This document shows positions 1-5,599 of a stretch of DNA of 8,073 nucleotides, in pieces; the stretch's first letter is position 1, and each line of letters starts with the position of its first letter. A program made the position numbers and the translations under genes. The notes under the pieces are model-generated. The model had not been told where the DNA came from. It saw only the letters and a program-made list of their open reading frames with translations, and made no database searches. This DNA is from Palsa-504 sp050698755 (GTDB lineage: Bacteria > Actinomycetota > Actinomycetes > Streptosporangiales > Streptosporangiaceae), in contig JBOHCK010000281.1 of the NCBI GenBank assembly GCA_050698755.1, forward strand, positions 1-8,073, in the 5' to 3' direction.

Positions 1-2
1 CG

Positions 3-1130
3 GGCGGCATCGGGCTGCTGCCCGCCACCGCCGCCGCCGAACAGGTCGCCGCCGGGCACCGCGCCTCTTTCTTCACCCAGACCACCATGTCCGGCGTCCA
101 CGCCATGGTCCGCACCACGCAGCTCGCCCCGGGCCTGGCCATGCAGCTGGCCGAGCCGCTCAACACCGTGGACGCCGAAGTGACCACCGTGGCCGCGACG
201 CTGGCGCTGCTCAGCGCGATGGGCGTCGGCCTGGCGGCGCTGGCGGGCCGGGGCGTGGCCAGGGCCGGGCTCGCGCCGGTGGGCCGCCTGGCCGCGGTCG
301 CAGAGCAGGTGACGGCGACCGGCAACCCGGTCGGCGAGGTCGAGGTGCACCGGGCCGACGAGCTCGGCCGGCTGGCCACCTCGTTCAATAAGATGCTGCA
401 CGCGCTGCACCGGTCCCAGGCCGCCCAGCGGCAGCTGGTCGGCGACGCCGGGCACGAGCTGCGCACCCCGCTGACCAGCCTGCGCGTCAACGTCGAGCTC
501 CTCGCCGCCCACCCCGGCCTGCCCGAGGCAGAACGCCAGGAGATCCTCGATCGCGTGGTAGCCCAGGTCGCCGAGCTTGGCGATCTGGTGGCCAACGTCA
601 CCGAACTGGCCAAGGGCGAGTCCGCGACCACGGTGCCAGAAGATGCCGAGCTGCACGGGATCGCCGCCGCGTGCCTGCAGGCCGCGCAGCGGGACTGGCC
701 GGGCACCCCCTTCACCGCCGATCTTGAGCCCGTCGTCGTCTACGGCAGCGCCGAGCAGCTCCAGATCGCCGTCCGCAACCTGCTGGACAACGCGGCGAAG
801 TTCAGCCCGCCGGGGGCCCCGGTGACCGTGCGCCTGTCCGCGGGCGAGCTCACCGTGCGGGACCAGGGGCCCGGCATCGCCCCCGGCGACCTGCCGCACG
901 TCTTCGATCGCTTCTACCGCTCGCGGTCGGCCCGGGCCGTGCCAGGCTCAGGCCTCGGCCTCTCCATCGTCCGCCAGGTAGCGGAAAGCCACGGCGGCAC
1001 CGTCCAGGCCGAGTCCGGGCCAGGCCAGGGCACCGTGATCCGCCTCCGCCTGCCCGTCGCGGCCCAGCCGTCCGAGCGCGTCGGCGCCCTCACGCCGGCG
1101 GTAGGGGCCGAAGCGGCCGAACTCCGATAG
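3..1130 (+). CDS. Sensor histidine kinase, MprB-like, 5' end outside the window
   Basis: This is the C-terminal part of a two-component membrane sensor kinase, which would autophosphorylate on His and pass phosphate to a response regulator. The frame is open from base 3, so the true start is upstream and the ATG at 87 is internal. Numbering from that Met: a short extracytoplasmic remnant (1-31), a membrane helix (about 33-54), a HAMP linker (about 55-108), the H-box GHELRTPLTSLR with phospho-acceptor H123, the N-box LLDNAAKFS (N235), G1 DQGPGI (259-264), the F-box FDRFYRS and G2 GSGLGLSIV (287-295). All catalytic boxes are intact. The HAMP and H-box wording resembles actinobacterial MprB-type stress sensors (family knowledge); the signal sensed is unknown. 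The cognate response regulator is expected upstream, outside the window. The last 41 bp overlap the 3' end of the opposing SGNH hydrolase gene. Confidence 0.95.
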   Translation, partial: GGIGLLPATAAAEQVAAGHRASFFTQTTMSGVHAMVRTTQLAPGLAMQLAEPLNTVDAEVTTVAATLALLSAMGVGLAALAGRGVARAGLAPVGRLAAVAEQVTATGNPVGEVEVHRADELGRLATSFNKMLHALHRSQAAQRQLVGDAGHELRTPLTSLRVNVELLAAHPGLPEAERQEILDRVVAQVAELGDLVANVTELAKGESATTVPEDAELHGIAAACLQAAQRDWPGTPFTADLEPVVVYGSAEQLQIAVRNLLDNAAKFSPPGAPVTVRLSAGELTVRDQGPGIAPGDLPHVFDRFYRSRSARAVPGSGLGLSIVRQVAESHGGTVQAESGPGQGTVIRLRLPVAAQPSERVGALTPAVGAEAAELR

Positions 1131-1968
1131 CCGAGTCACAGATCAGGCCGCCGCGCGCCGTCGGCCCGGGAACTACCCCGTGATCCCGCAGGATCTCCGC
1201 TACCTTCTGCGCGATCCGCGTGTCGCCGCCGGCCGTCGGATGCAGCCGGTCCGGGACGCGCGGGAAGACCCATCGCCCGGTCAGCGGGTCCATGATGATG
1301 ACGCCGTGATCCGCGGCCAGCGCGGCCGTCACGATGGCCAGGTCGGTCCGGTACACCCTGGGCGCGCGTGTCCGGCCGGGAAACACGGTCAGCAGGGCGA
1401 TCCGCGCCTGCGGTGCCTCGGCCCGGATCAGCGCGATCGCCTGCGCGACCCGCTGCCGCTCGAGCGGCAGCGGCTCCCCGATATCGTCGTGGCCGGCCTG
1501 CACGATGACCAGTGCGGGCTGCAGCGCGCGCAGCCCGACCCGGGCGAGCTCGTCGGCGACCGGGCCCTGGTCCAGCAGGCCCGGGCGCACGTAGCCGGCG
1601 CCAGGATCGCCGTAGACCACGGCATCCCAGTGTTCGAGGCGGGCCAGTATCATGGCCCACGAGCTGTCCGGATCATCAGGCCCGACCCCGGCGGTGAACG
1701 ATGCGCCGACGATTACCACCCGGGGCCCGCCGCCTCCCCGGGCACGCTCGAGCCCGGCCTCGCACCCGGCTAGCCCGCCAGGCGCTGGCCCATCCGGCGC
1801 CAGCCCCCGGCGCGGGGTAACGCCAGGATGCCTGTGCAGCAGGCTCCGTGCGATCCCGGGATCCGCGTGCGCCCACGGCGGCAGGGCCGTCCCCTGCGAC
1901 GGTGTCCCGGGCAGCACGGCCAGCAAGCCGGCCGCAACCGCGGTCAGCACCACCCGCCGCCAGGTCAC
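1090..1968 (-). CDS. Secreted SGNH/GDSL-type hydrolase
   Basis: Predicted exported esterase or acyl-hydrolase of the SGNH superfamily, 292 aa. The N-terminus is a signal peptide (WRR, then a hydrophobic run about residues 6-20, with possible cleavage around 27-35). Block I reads VIVGASFTAGVG, with nucleophile candidate S90 in a GAS rather than GDS context. The oxyanion glycine is probably in GDPGAGY (120-126). Block III is QAGHDDIG (158-164), with H160-D161 where GxND is usual. Block V is DRLHP (D240, H243), giving the catalytic Asp/His. The nucleophile, Asp and His are present, so activity is plausible; the Asn-to-Asp change in block III is a variant. The substrate cannot be read from sequence; acyl or acetyl groups on envelope polymers are a possibility only. 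The start is GTG at 1968: it has no ribosome binding site but sits 6 nt after a -10-like element. The gene is divergent from ndk and convergent with the histidine kinase. Confidence 0.88.
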   Translation of the reverse strand: MTWRRVVLTAVAAGLLAVLPGTPSQGTALPPWAHADPGIARSLLHRHPGVTPRRGLAPDGPAPGGLAGCEAGLERARGGGGPRVVIVGASFTAGVGPDDPDSSWAMILARLEHWDAVVYGDPGAGYVRPGLLDQGPVADELARVGLRALQPALVIVQAGHDDIGEPLPLERQRVAQAIALIRAEAPQARIALLTVFPGRTRAPRVYRTDLAIVTAALAADHGVIIMDPLTGRWVFPRVPDRLHPTAGGDTRIAQKVAEILRDHGVVPGPTARGGLICDSAIGVRPLRPLPPA

Positions 1969-1974
1969 GGCCCG

Positions 1975-2003
1975 AGTTTCAGCGCTCCCGCCGATCGTGT
2001 CAA
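1975..2003 (-). promoter_or_regulatory. Candidate leaderless promoter of the SGNH hydrolase
   Basis: On the minus strand a perfect TTGACA (1998-2003) is followed, after exactly 17 bp, by GAAACT (1975-1980), which keeps the A2 and T6 of the TANNNT -10 consensus. Only 6 nt separate this element from the GTG start, so the predicted transcription start falls on or next to the first base of the start codon. The sequence before GTG (CGGGCC) has no Shine-Dalgarno motif, which fits a leaderless mRNA, common in Actinobacteria. Confidence 0.55.
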
Positions 2004-2056
2004 GGGCCGCACGCCGTTGCCCGCGACCGGAATCCCGGATCGTGAGCGGTTGCCGC

Positions 2057-2062
2057 TACCCT
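2057..2062 (+). promoter_or_regulatory. Possible -10 element of ndk
   Basis: TACCCT matches TANNNT, and no convincing -35 lies at the proper distance. If used, transcription would start near 2069. That leaves about 24 nt of leader before the GTG at 2094, which includes the purine-rich ribosome binding site. The alternative ATG at 2073 would then be almost at the 5' end with no ribosome binding site. This is weak evidence taken alone. Confidence 0.3.
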
Positions 2063-2077
2063 GTGACCATCCATGCG

Positions 2078-2090
2078 AGGGGAAAGGAAG
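2078..2090 (+). promoter_or_regulatory. Ribosome binding site that decides the ndk start
   Basis: The purine run AGGGGAAAGGAAG lies immediately upstream of GTG 2094. AGGGG is 11 nt and GGAAAGG about 6 nt before that codon. It lies downstream of the ATG at 2073 and so cannot serve that codon, which favours GTG 2094 as the start. Confidence 0.65.
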
Positions 2091-2093
2091 ACT

Positions 2094-2600
2094 GTGGCCG
2101 ACGCTCAGCAGTTGCGGGAGCGCACGCTTGTCGTGCTGAAGCCGGATGCCGTCGCCCGCGGCCTGGCCGGACGTATCATCCAGCGGTTCGAGGACGTGTC
2201 GATGAAGATCATCGGCATGAAGATGCGCGAGATGGACGGGGAGTTCGCCCGCAAGCACTACTTCGACCTGGAGGAGCGGCTGGGGCCGGTCGTGTACAAC
2301 GCGACCGCGGCGTTCATGCAGCGCGGGCCGGTCATCGCGTTCGTGGTCGAGGGCGAGAACGCGGTGGCCACGGTGCGCAAGATCGTGGGCTCGACCTACC
2401 CGAACGAGGCCCAGCCGGGCTCGATCCGGGGCGACTTCGCCCACCAGTCCAAGGCCGTCGCGACCGCCACCGGCAAGGCGGTGGCGAACCTGGTGCACGC
2501 CTCGGGCAACCCCGAGGAAGCGAAGTACGAAGTGGACCTGTGGTTCGACGCGAACGAACTGTTCCAGTACCGCGGCATAGCCGACGCGTTCGACTGGTGA
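2094..2600 (+). CDS. ndk: Nucleoside diphosphate kinase, long variant form
   Basis: Transfers the gamma-phosphate between nucleoside tri- and diphosphates through a phosphohistidine, keeping cytosolic NTP and dNTP pools balanced. Numbering from GTG 2094 (168 aa): the N-terminal RTLVVLKPDAVARGL (K16, P17, D18), RGPV at 78-81, PGSIRGDF at 108-115 and the active-site NLVHASGNPEEAKYEVDLWF (132-151) with H135. The family is certain, but the protein is unusual. Streptomyces-type Ndk is about 137 aa, with roughly 7 residues between RGD and the NxxH motif. Here there are 17, and the usual HGSDS or HASDS reads HASGN. The C-terminus also extends past the LWF motif. The start could be ATG 2073 (175 aa), but the ribosome binding site at 2078-2090 favours GTG. 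The gene is divergent from the SGNH hydrolase and convergent with the acyl-CoA ligase. Confidence 0.93.
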   Translation: MADAQQLRERTLVVLKPDAVARGLAGRIIQRFEDVSMKIIGMKMREMDGEFARKHYFDLEERLGPVVYNATAAFMQRGPVIAFVVEGENAVATVRKIVGSTYPNEAQPGSIRGDFAHQSKAVATATGKAVANLVHASGNPEEAKYEVDLWFDANELFQYRGIADAFDW

Positions 2601-2605
2601 CGGGA

Positions 2606-2655
2606 AGCCTGCGGGGGGACCTGGACCCGCAGTCACCCGCAGTCACCCGCAGGCT
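2606..2655. terminator. Bidirectional hairpin between ndk and the acyl-CoA ligase
   Basis: AGCCTGCGGG (2606-2615) and CCCGCAGGCT (2646-2655) form a perfect 10-bp inverted repeat in the gap between two convergent genes. The loop contains two further copies of CCCGCAG (2626-2632, 2636-2642), each able to pair with CTGCGGG (2609-2615), so three stem registers are possible. There is no T-tract, as is common for actinobacterial terminators. Confidence 0.6.
2626..2652. repeat. Tandem 10-bp repeat, CCCGCAGTCA, 2.7 copies
   Basis: CCCGCAGTCA occurs at 2626-2635 and 2636-2645, followed by the partial copy CCCGCAG at 2646-2652. The repeat builds the 3' arm of the ndk terminator hairpin and looks like a replication-slippage product. 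Confidence 0.85.
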
Positions 2656-2656
2656 C

Positions 2657-4240
2657 CTACTGGCGGGCCAGGTTAGGCGCTCCCTTCCGCAGCACGTATT
2701 TCTGGATCTTGCCGGTCGCGGTCTTGGGCAGCTCGCTGACGAAGGTGACGCCGCGCGGGGCCTTGAAGTGCGCCAGGTGCTCGCGCGCGAACGCGATGAT
2801 CTCATCGTCGGTCGCGCTGGCGCCCTCGCGGAGCACCACGAACGCGTGCGGCGTCTCGCCCCACTTCTCGTCGGGCAGGCCCACGATCGCGGCTTCCTGG
2901 ACGGCCGGGTGGCGCAGCAGTACCCCTTCGACCTCGATCGAGGAGATGTTCTCCCCGCCGCTGATGATCACGTCCTTGAGCCGGTCGCGGATTTCCACGT
3001 AGCCGTCGGGGTGGACGACCGCCGCGTCCCCGGTGTGGAACCAGCCGTCGCCCATCGCCCGCTCGGTCGCCTCGGGGTCGTGGTAGTAGCCCTCCATGAC
3101 GACGTTGCCGCGGACGACGATCTCGCCGACGGCCCGGCTGTCGGGCGGCACCTCGTGGCCTTCGGGGTCCACCACGCGCAGCTCGCCGGAGGTCAGCAGC
3201 TCGACGCCGGTCCGCGCCTTGATGACCGCGCGGTCCGCCAGCGGCAGGCCCTCGTGCTCGGGCAGCGGGGCGCAGACCGTGATGAACGGCGCCGTCTCCG
3301 TCAGGCCGTAGACCTGGGTGACCTCCCAGCCGAACTCCCCTTCCAGGCGCTCGATGGTAGCCGCGGCCGGCGGGGCCCCGGCCGTCACCACGTGGACCCC
3401 GGCCGGGACCTCGCCGCGCACCGCAGGCGGCGCGCTGGCCATGGTGATCAGCACCGTGGGCGCCGCGCACAGCCAGCTCACGTGCTCGTCCCTGATCAGC
3501 CCGAAGATCGTGGCCGGGTCGACCTTGCGCAGGCAGACGTGCGTGGCCGCGGCCGCCGTCACCGTCCAGGTGTAGGTCCAGCCGTTGGCGTGGAACATCG
3601 GCAGCGTCCACAGGTACTTCTCGCCGACCCCGATCGGCAGGTGCAGCAGGGTCCCGATGGTATTGACCGCGGCGTTCCTGTGCGTGATCATCACGCCCTT
3701 CGGGCGCGCCGTAGTGCCGCTGGTGTAGTTGATGGACAGCAGGTCCCGCTCGCCGATCTCGGGGCGCGCGAAGTCAGGGTCCGCGGCGGCGATCGCCGCC
3801 TCGTAGTCGATCCACCCGTCGGCGCCTGAGGCGGCAGCGCCCTCGAAGGCCACGAAGTGCCGCACCTCCGGCATCCGGTCGCGGACGGCGGCCACGACCG
3901 CCAGGTACTCGCTGGCCACGCACACCACGGTGGCGCCGGAGTGGTTCACGATGTAGATGAAGTCTTCTGCGGTCAGCCGGTAGTTGATCGGCACCAGGAC
4001 CGCCCCGATCTGCGGCACCGCGTAGAACGACTCCAGCTGCGCGTGCGTGTTCGGCGCGATCGTGGCCACCCGGTCCGACTGCGCCACGCCTAGCGCCTGC
4101 AGGGCGGAGGACCAGCGGTCGCAGCGATCGAAGAACTGCCGGTAGGACAGCCGGAGGTCGCCGTCGACGACCGCCTCGCGGTCAGCGTGCAGACGGCGGG
4201 TCCGCCGGGCGAAGTCCAGGGGCGACAACGGTGTTTCCAT
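2657..4240 (-). CDS. Acyl-CoA ligase (AMP-forming, FadD-like)
   Basis: Predicted cytoplasmic enzyme that activates a carboxylic (fatty) acid with ATP to an acyl-adenylate and then transfers it to CoA. At 527 aa it has the normal length for the ANL superfamily. The motifs are in order: phosphate-binding YTSGTTARPKG (172-182), the A4-like FHANGW (216-221), YGLTETAP (311-318), the ATP-ribose Asp in WFHTGD (400-405), the hinge region RDRLKDVIISGGENIS (418-433) and the catalytic lysine K511 in PKTATGKIQKY. All key residues are present. The order and wording are closest, from memory, to medium/long-chain acyl-CoA synthetases of the FadD/DmdB-like group; chain length cannot be told from sequence. 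The start ATG at 4240 is preceded by no ribosome binding site but by a -10-like CACAAT. There are no pathway partners in the window, so it stands alone between convergent ndk and the divergent transglycosylase. Confidence 0.94.
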   Translation of the reverse strand: METPLSPLDFARRTRRLHADREAVVDGDLRLSYRQFFDRCDRWSSALQALGVAQSDRVATIAPNTHAQLESFYAVPQIGAVLVPINYRLTAEDFIYIVNHSGATVVCVASEYLAVVAAVRDRMPEVRHFVAFEGAAASGADGWIDYEAAIAAADPDFARPEIGERDLLSINYTSGTTARPKGVMITHRNAAVNTIGTLLHLPIGVGEKYLWTLPMFHANGWTYTWTVTAAAATHVCLRKVDPATIFGLIRDEHVSWLCAAPTVLITMASAPPAVRGEVPAGVHVVTAGAPPAAATIERLEGEFGWEVTQVYGLTETAPFITVCAPLPEHEGLPLADRAVIKARTGVELLTSGELRVVDPEGHEVPPDSRAVGEIVVRGNVVMEGYYHDPEATERAMGDGWFHTGDAAVVHPDGYVEIRDRLKDVIISGGENISSIEVEGVLLRHPAVQEAAIVGLPDEKWGETPHAFVVLREGASATDDEIIAFAREHLAHFKAPRGVTFVSELPKTATGKIQKYVLRKGAPNLARQ

Positions 4241-4247
4241 GGTTTCG

Positions 4248-4253
4248 ATTGTG
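4248..4253 (-). promoter_or_regulatory. Possible leaderless -10 of the acyl-CoA ligase
   Basis: On the minus strand CACAAT (4248-4253) is followed by 7 nt (CGAAACC) and then the ATG start. It matches four positions of TATAAT. No clear -35 is visible 16-18 bp upstream. There is no Shine-Dalgarno motif before the ATG, which fits a leaderless transcript. Confidence 0.35.
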
Positions 4254-4382
4254 GCAGGCGTCCCGGTCTTGTGCCGAGTCAGCAGGTCCCGCGCCGCCTG
4301 GTCAGCGGGCCGCCCCCGGCCGGTTGCAACGGGCCTTTGATGACTGCCCGATATAACGCGATTACAAACGGTGTTATCGTCT

Positions 4383-4398
4383 TGTGATTGTGGTCACA
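4383..4398. promoter_or_regulatory. Perfect CRP-type operator TGTGA-N6-TCACA
   Basis: TGTGA (4383-4387), a 6-nt spacer TTGTGG, then TCACA (4394-4398) is a full match to the CRP/FNR-family palindrome. In Mycobacterium tuberculosis the CRP homologue Rv3676 controls rpfA, and in Streptomyces Crp activates rpfA (established knowledge). This site lies upstream of another muralytic-type gene. A GATTTT element at 4422-4427 would place a class II transcription start near 4433, with the operator centred about -42; that promoter is inference. The distance to the TTG start is about 170 nt. Confidence 0.65.
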
Positions 4399-4433
4399 GA
4401 TCGTCCGGTAAACGGGCGGCGGATTTTCTGGGC

Positions 4434-4566
4434 GAAGTCCCGCGCCTTCCGGTGAGCTTTCTGGCATTGTTGAGCGCCAGCGGCACCTGCGCGAGGCGGG
4501 CCTGACGGCGCACCCGGTCACCCGGTCGGCTGGTGCCAGCAGGGCTTGGCCGAAAGAAGGGACTTC
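4434..4566 (+). promoter_or_regulatory. Putative structured leader that could hide the ribosome binding site
   Basis: GAAGTCCC (4434-4441) is the exact reverse complement of GGGACTTC (4559-4566). The right arm overlaps the ribosome binding site (AGAAGGGA, 4555-4562 region) and ends one base before the TTG start. Pairing would close a domain of about 133 nt and block initiation, as in translational riboswitches. The inner sequence does not match any riboswitch consensus I know, including the ydaO-type c-di-AMP class. The function is inferred; the inverted repeat itself is plain in the sequence. Confidence 0.35.
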
Positions 4567-4567
4567 C

Positions 4568-5242
4568 TTGTCGCGTCACCGGACCGGGACTCGCCGCGAT
4601 AGGCGGAAGCGGGGCCTGATCCGGCGTTTCGGTATTGTCTTTCCTGTCGCCGTATTCGCCGCCATAGCGGTCATCGGCGTCGCGGTGGGCGCCGAGATAT
4701 TCGCGCCGGTATCGGCGGCCCTCAAGATCGTCCAGTCGGTCGGGGTGGTCGAGGGCAGTCACACCATGCAATTGCTGGAAGACGAGCGTGCGCAGCTCAT
4801 CGCGATGACGGACGCCGCGCGCACGCTGACCGTGGCCGCCGGGCCGCAGCTGGCGTCCCCGTCCCAGGTCGCCGCGGCCAACCCGGGCACCGGCGGGACG
4901 AGCGGGCCGATCATCTACGTGACCTCGGTGCCGCCGGATCCGAACACCGCGCAATCAATTGCCTACAACATGATGGGCAGCTTCGGTTTCAGCCCGGCGA
5001 CCTATTTCGGCTGCCTGGTCGACCTATGGAACCACGAAAGCGGCTGGCGGTACGACGCGGAAAACCCGAGCGGCGCGTACGGCATCCCGCAGGCGGACCC
5101 GGGCAGCAAGATGGCCAGCGCCGGGGCCGACTGGGAGACGAACCCGGCCACCCAGATCAGATGGGGGCTTGGGTACATCAAGGCGCTATACGGGAACCCG
5201 TGTAATGCCTGGGCTTTCGACGATAGGAACGGGTACTACTGA
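4568..5242 (+). CDS. Membrane-anchored lysozyme-fold transglycosylase
   Basis: Predicted peptidoglycan-cleaving enzyme on the outer face of the membrane, 224 aa. Order: a basic N-terminus MSRHRTGTRRDRRKR, one membrane helix (about 22-43) without a clear signal-peptidase site, a linker (about 45-125), then a C-terminal domain of about 98 aa of the lysozyme-like/SLT type. Domain motifs are LWNHESGW with likely catalytic E157, GAYGIPQ (169-175), KMASAG (181-186), TQIRWGLGYI (195-204) and AW near the end. C149 and C212 are shared with the downstream paralogue and may form a disulfide. The start is TTG 4568 with an AGAAGGGA ribosome binding site; the paralogue begins with the same TTG plus M-x-RHRT pattern, which supports it. 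Small secreted SLT-like proteins of this kind are common in Streptomyces and relatives. Whether it acts as a lytic transglycosylase or a muramidase is untested. Control by the CRP-type site and leader upstream is inferred. Confidence 0.88.
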   Translation: MSRHRTGTRRDRRKRGLIRRFGIVFPVAVFAAIAVIGVAVGAEIFAPVSAALKIVQSVGVVEGSHTMQLLEDERAQLIAMTDAARTLTVAAGPQLASPSQVAAANPGTGGTSGPIIYVTSVPPDPNTAQSIAYNMMGSFGFSPATYFGCLVDLWNHESGWRYDAENPSGAYGIPQADPGSKMASAGADWETNPATQIRWGLGYIKALYGNPCNAWAFDDRNGYY

Positions 5243-5400
5243 TCGCCGGCCGCTGCGACGCGTGCCCGTTATCCGACCTGGTGAGAATTTTCGTCTCCAG
5301 TGTGAGTTTCATCATAAGGGCCTCGCCCGGCGTTCGCGCAGCGCTGAACGCTTAGGTGAACAAGGGCTTTCCGTTCATCGACAGCCAAACCGCGGAATGC

Positions 5401-5416
5401 GGTGATCTACGTCACA
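5401..5416. promoter_or_regulatory. CRP-type operator upstream of second transglycosylase
   Basis: GGTGA (5401-5405), spacer TCTACG, TCACA (5412-5416) matches TGTGA-N6-TCACA at 9 of 10 defined positions; only the first T is replaced. The core GTGA-N6-TCAC is intact. It occupies the same relative place as the perfect site upstream of the paralogous gene, about 200 nt before the TTG start, which raises confidence in both. Confidence 0.6.
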
Positions 5417-5422
5417 CCAGTT

Positions 5423-5435
5423 ATCGGTCACCGAT
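5423..5435. promoter_or_regulatory. 13-bp palindrome next to the CRP-type site
   Basis: ATCGGT-C-ACCGAT is a perfect inverted repeat with 6-bp arms and a one-base centre, starting 7 bp after the CRP-type site. A second operator or a minor hairpin are both possible; the binding factor is unknown. Confidence 0.35.
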
Positions 5436-5542
5436 CGCATTGACGTCCGGCATGGTTGATACCCGACAGCACCTCGCCTGCGGGATGGCAACCTCGAGTG
5501 AGCCCGGCGCCCTGACCCGCGCCAAGTCCCGCACGCAGATGC

Positions 5543-5599
5543 CTGCCACGTCGGTGTGGCAGTTGCTATCGGGGGTGAAACAAGTCGCGTGATACGCGA
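5543..5599 (+). promoter_or_regulatory. Two leader hairpins before second transglycosylase
   Basis: Hairpin 1: CTGCCAC (5543-5549), loop GTCGGT, GTGGCAG (5556-5562), 7 bp perfect. Hairpin 2: TCGCGT (5585-5590), loop GAT, ACGCGA (5594-5599), 6 bp perfect, ending 5 nt before the ribosome binding site GGAAAGG (5605-5611). That site itself sits in a small palindrome, GGAA-AGG-TTCC (5605-5615). The arrangement suggests a folded 5' leader; no known riboswitch class was recognised. Confidence 0.4.

Larger units (their letters stand above)
4241..4567. other. Intergenic region between the acyl-CoA ligase and first transglycosylase
   Basis: This 327-bp gap lies between divergent genes and holds no convincing gene. 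It contains an AT-richer patch (about 4336-4400) with the loose inverted repeat ATAAC (4353-4357) and GTTAT (4373-4377), then a perfect CRP-type site (4383-4398). The rest is a GC-rich stretch of about 130 nt up to the TTG start that reads like a structured 5' leader. Within it are the hairpin CTGGC (4461-4465)/GCCAG (4476-4480), the tandem CCCGGTCA/CCCGGTCG (4513-4528) and GGCACC (4482-4487) complementary to GGTGCC (4532-4537). Confidence 0.7.

Noticed and set aside
87..89. ATG at 87 as the start of the histidine kinase
   Set aside because: The same frame is open to base 3 with residues that look like the sensor domain, and a kinase starting here would lack the first membrane helix.
2802..3611. 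A 269-codon minus-strand frame inside the acyl-CoA ligase
   Set aside because: It is a +1 shadow of a complete ligase with every motif in one frame; there is no sign of frameshift.
1652..3829. A 725-codon open frame on the plus strand
   Set aside because: It runs across the antisense of the SGNH and acyl-CoA ligase genes and out of frame through ndk, all with clear family motifs. Its product is Arg/Gly/Pro/Ala-rich with no recognisable domain, a usual artefact of high GC.
4394..4954. A 186-codon minus-strand frame over the transglycosylase leader and 5' end
   Set aside because: Low-complexity Arg/Gly-rich product with no domain or ribosome binding site, opposite a well-supported gene.
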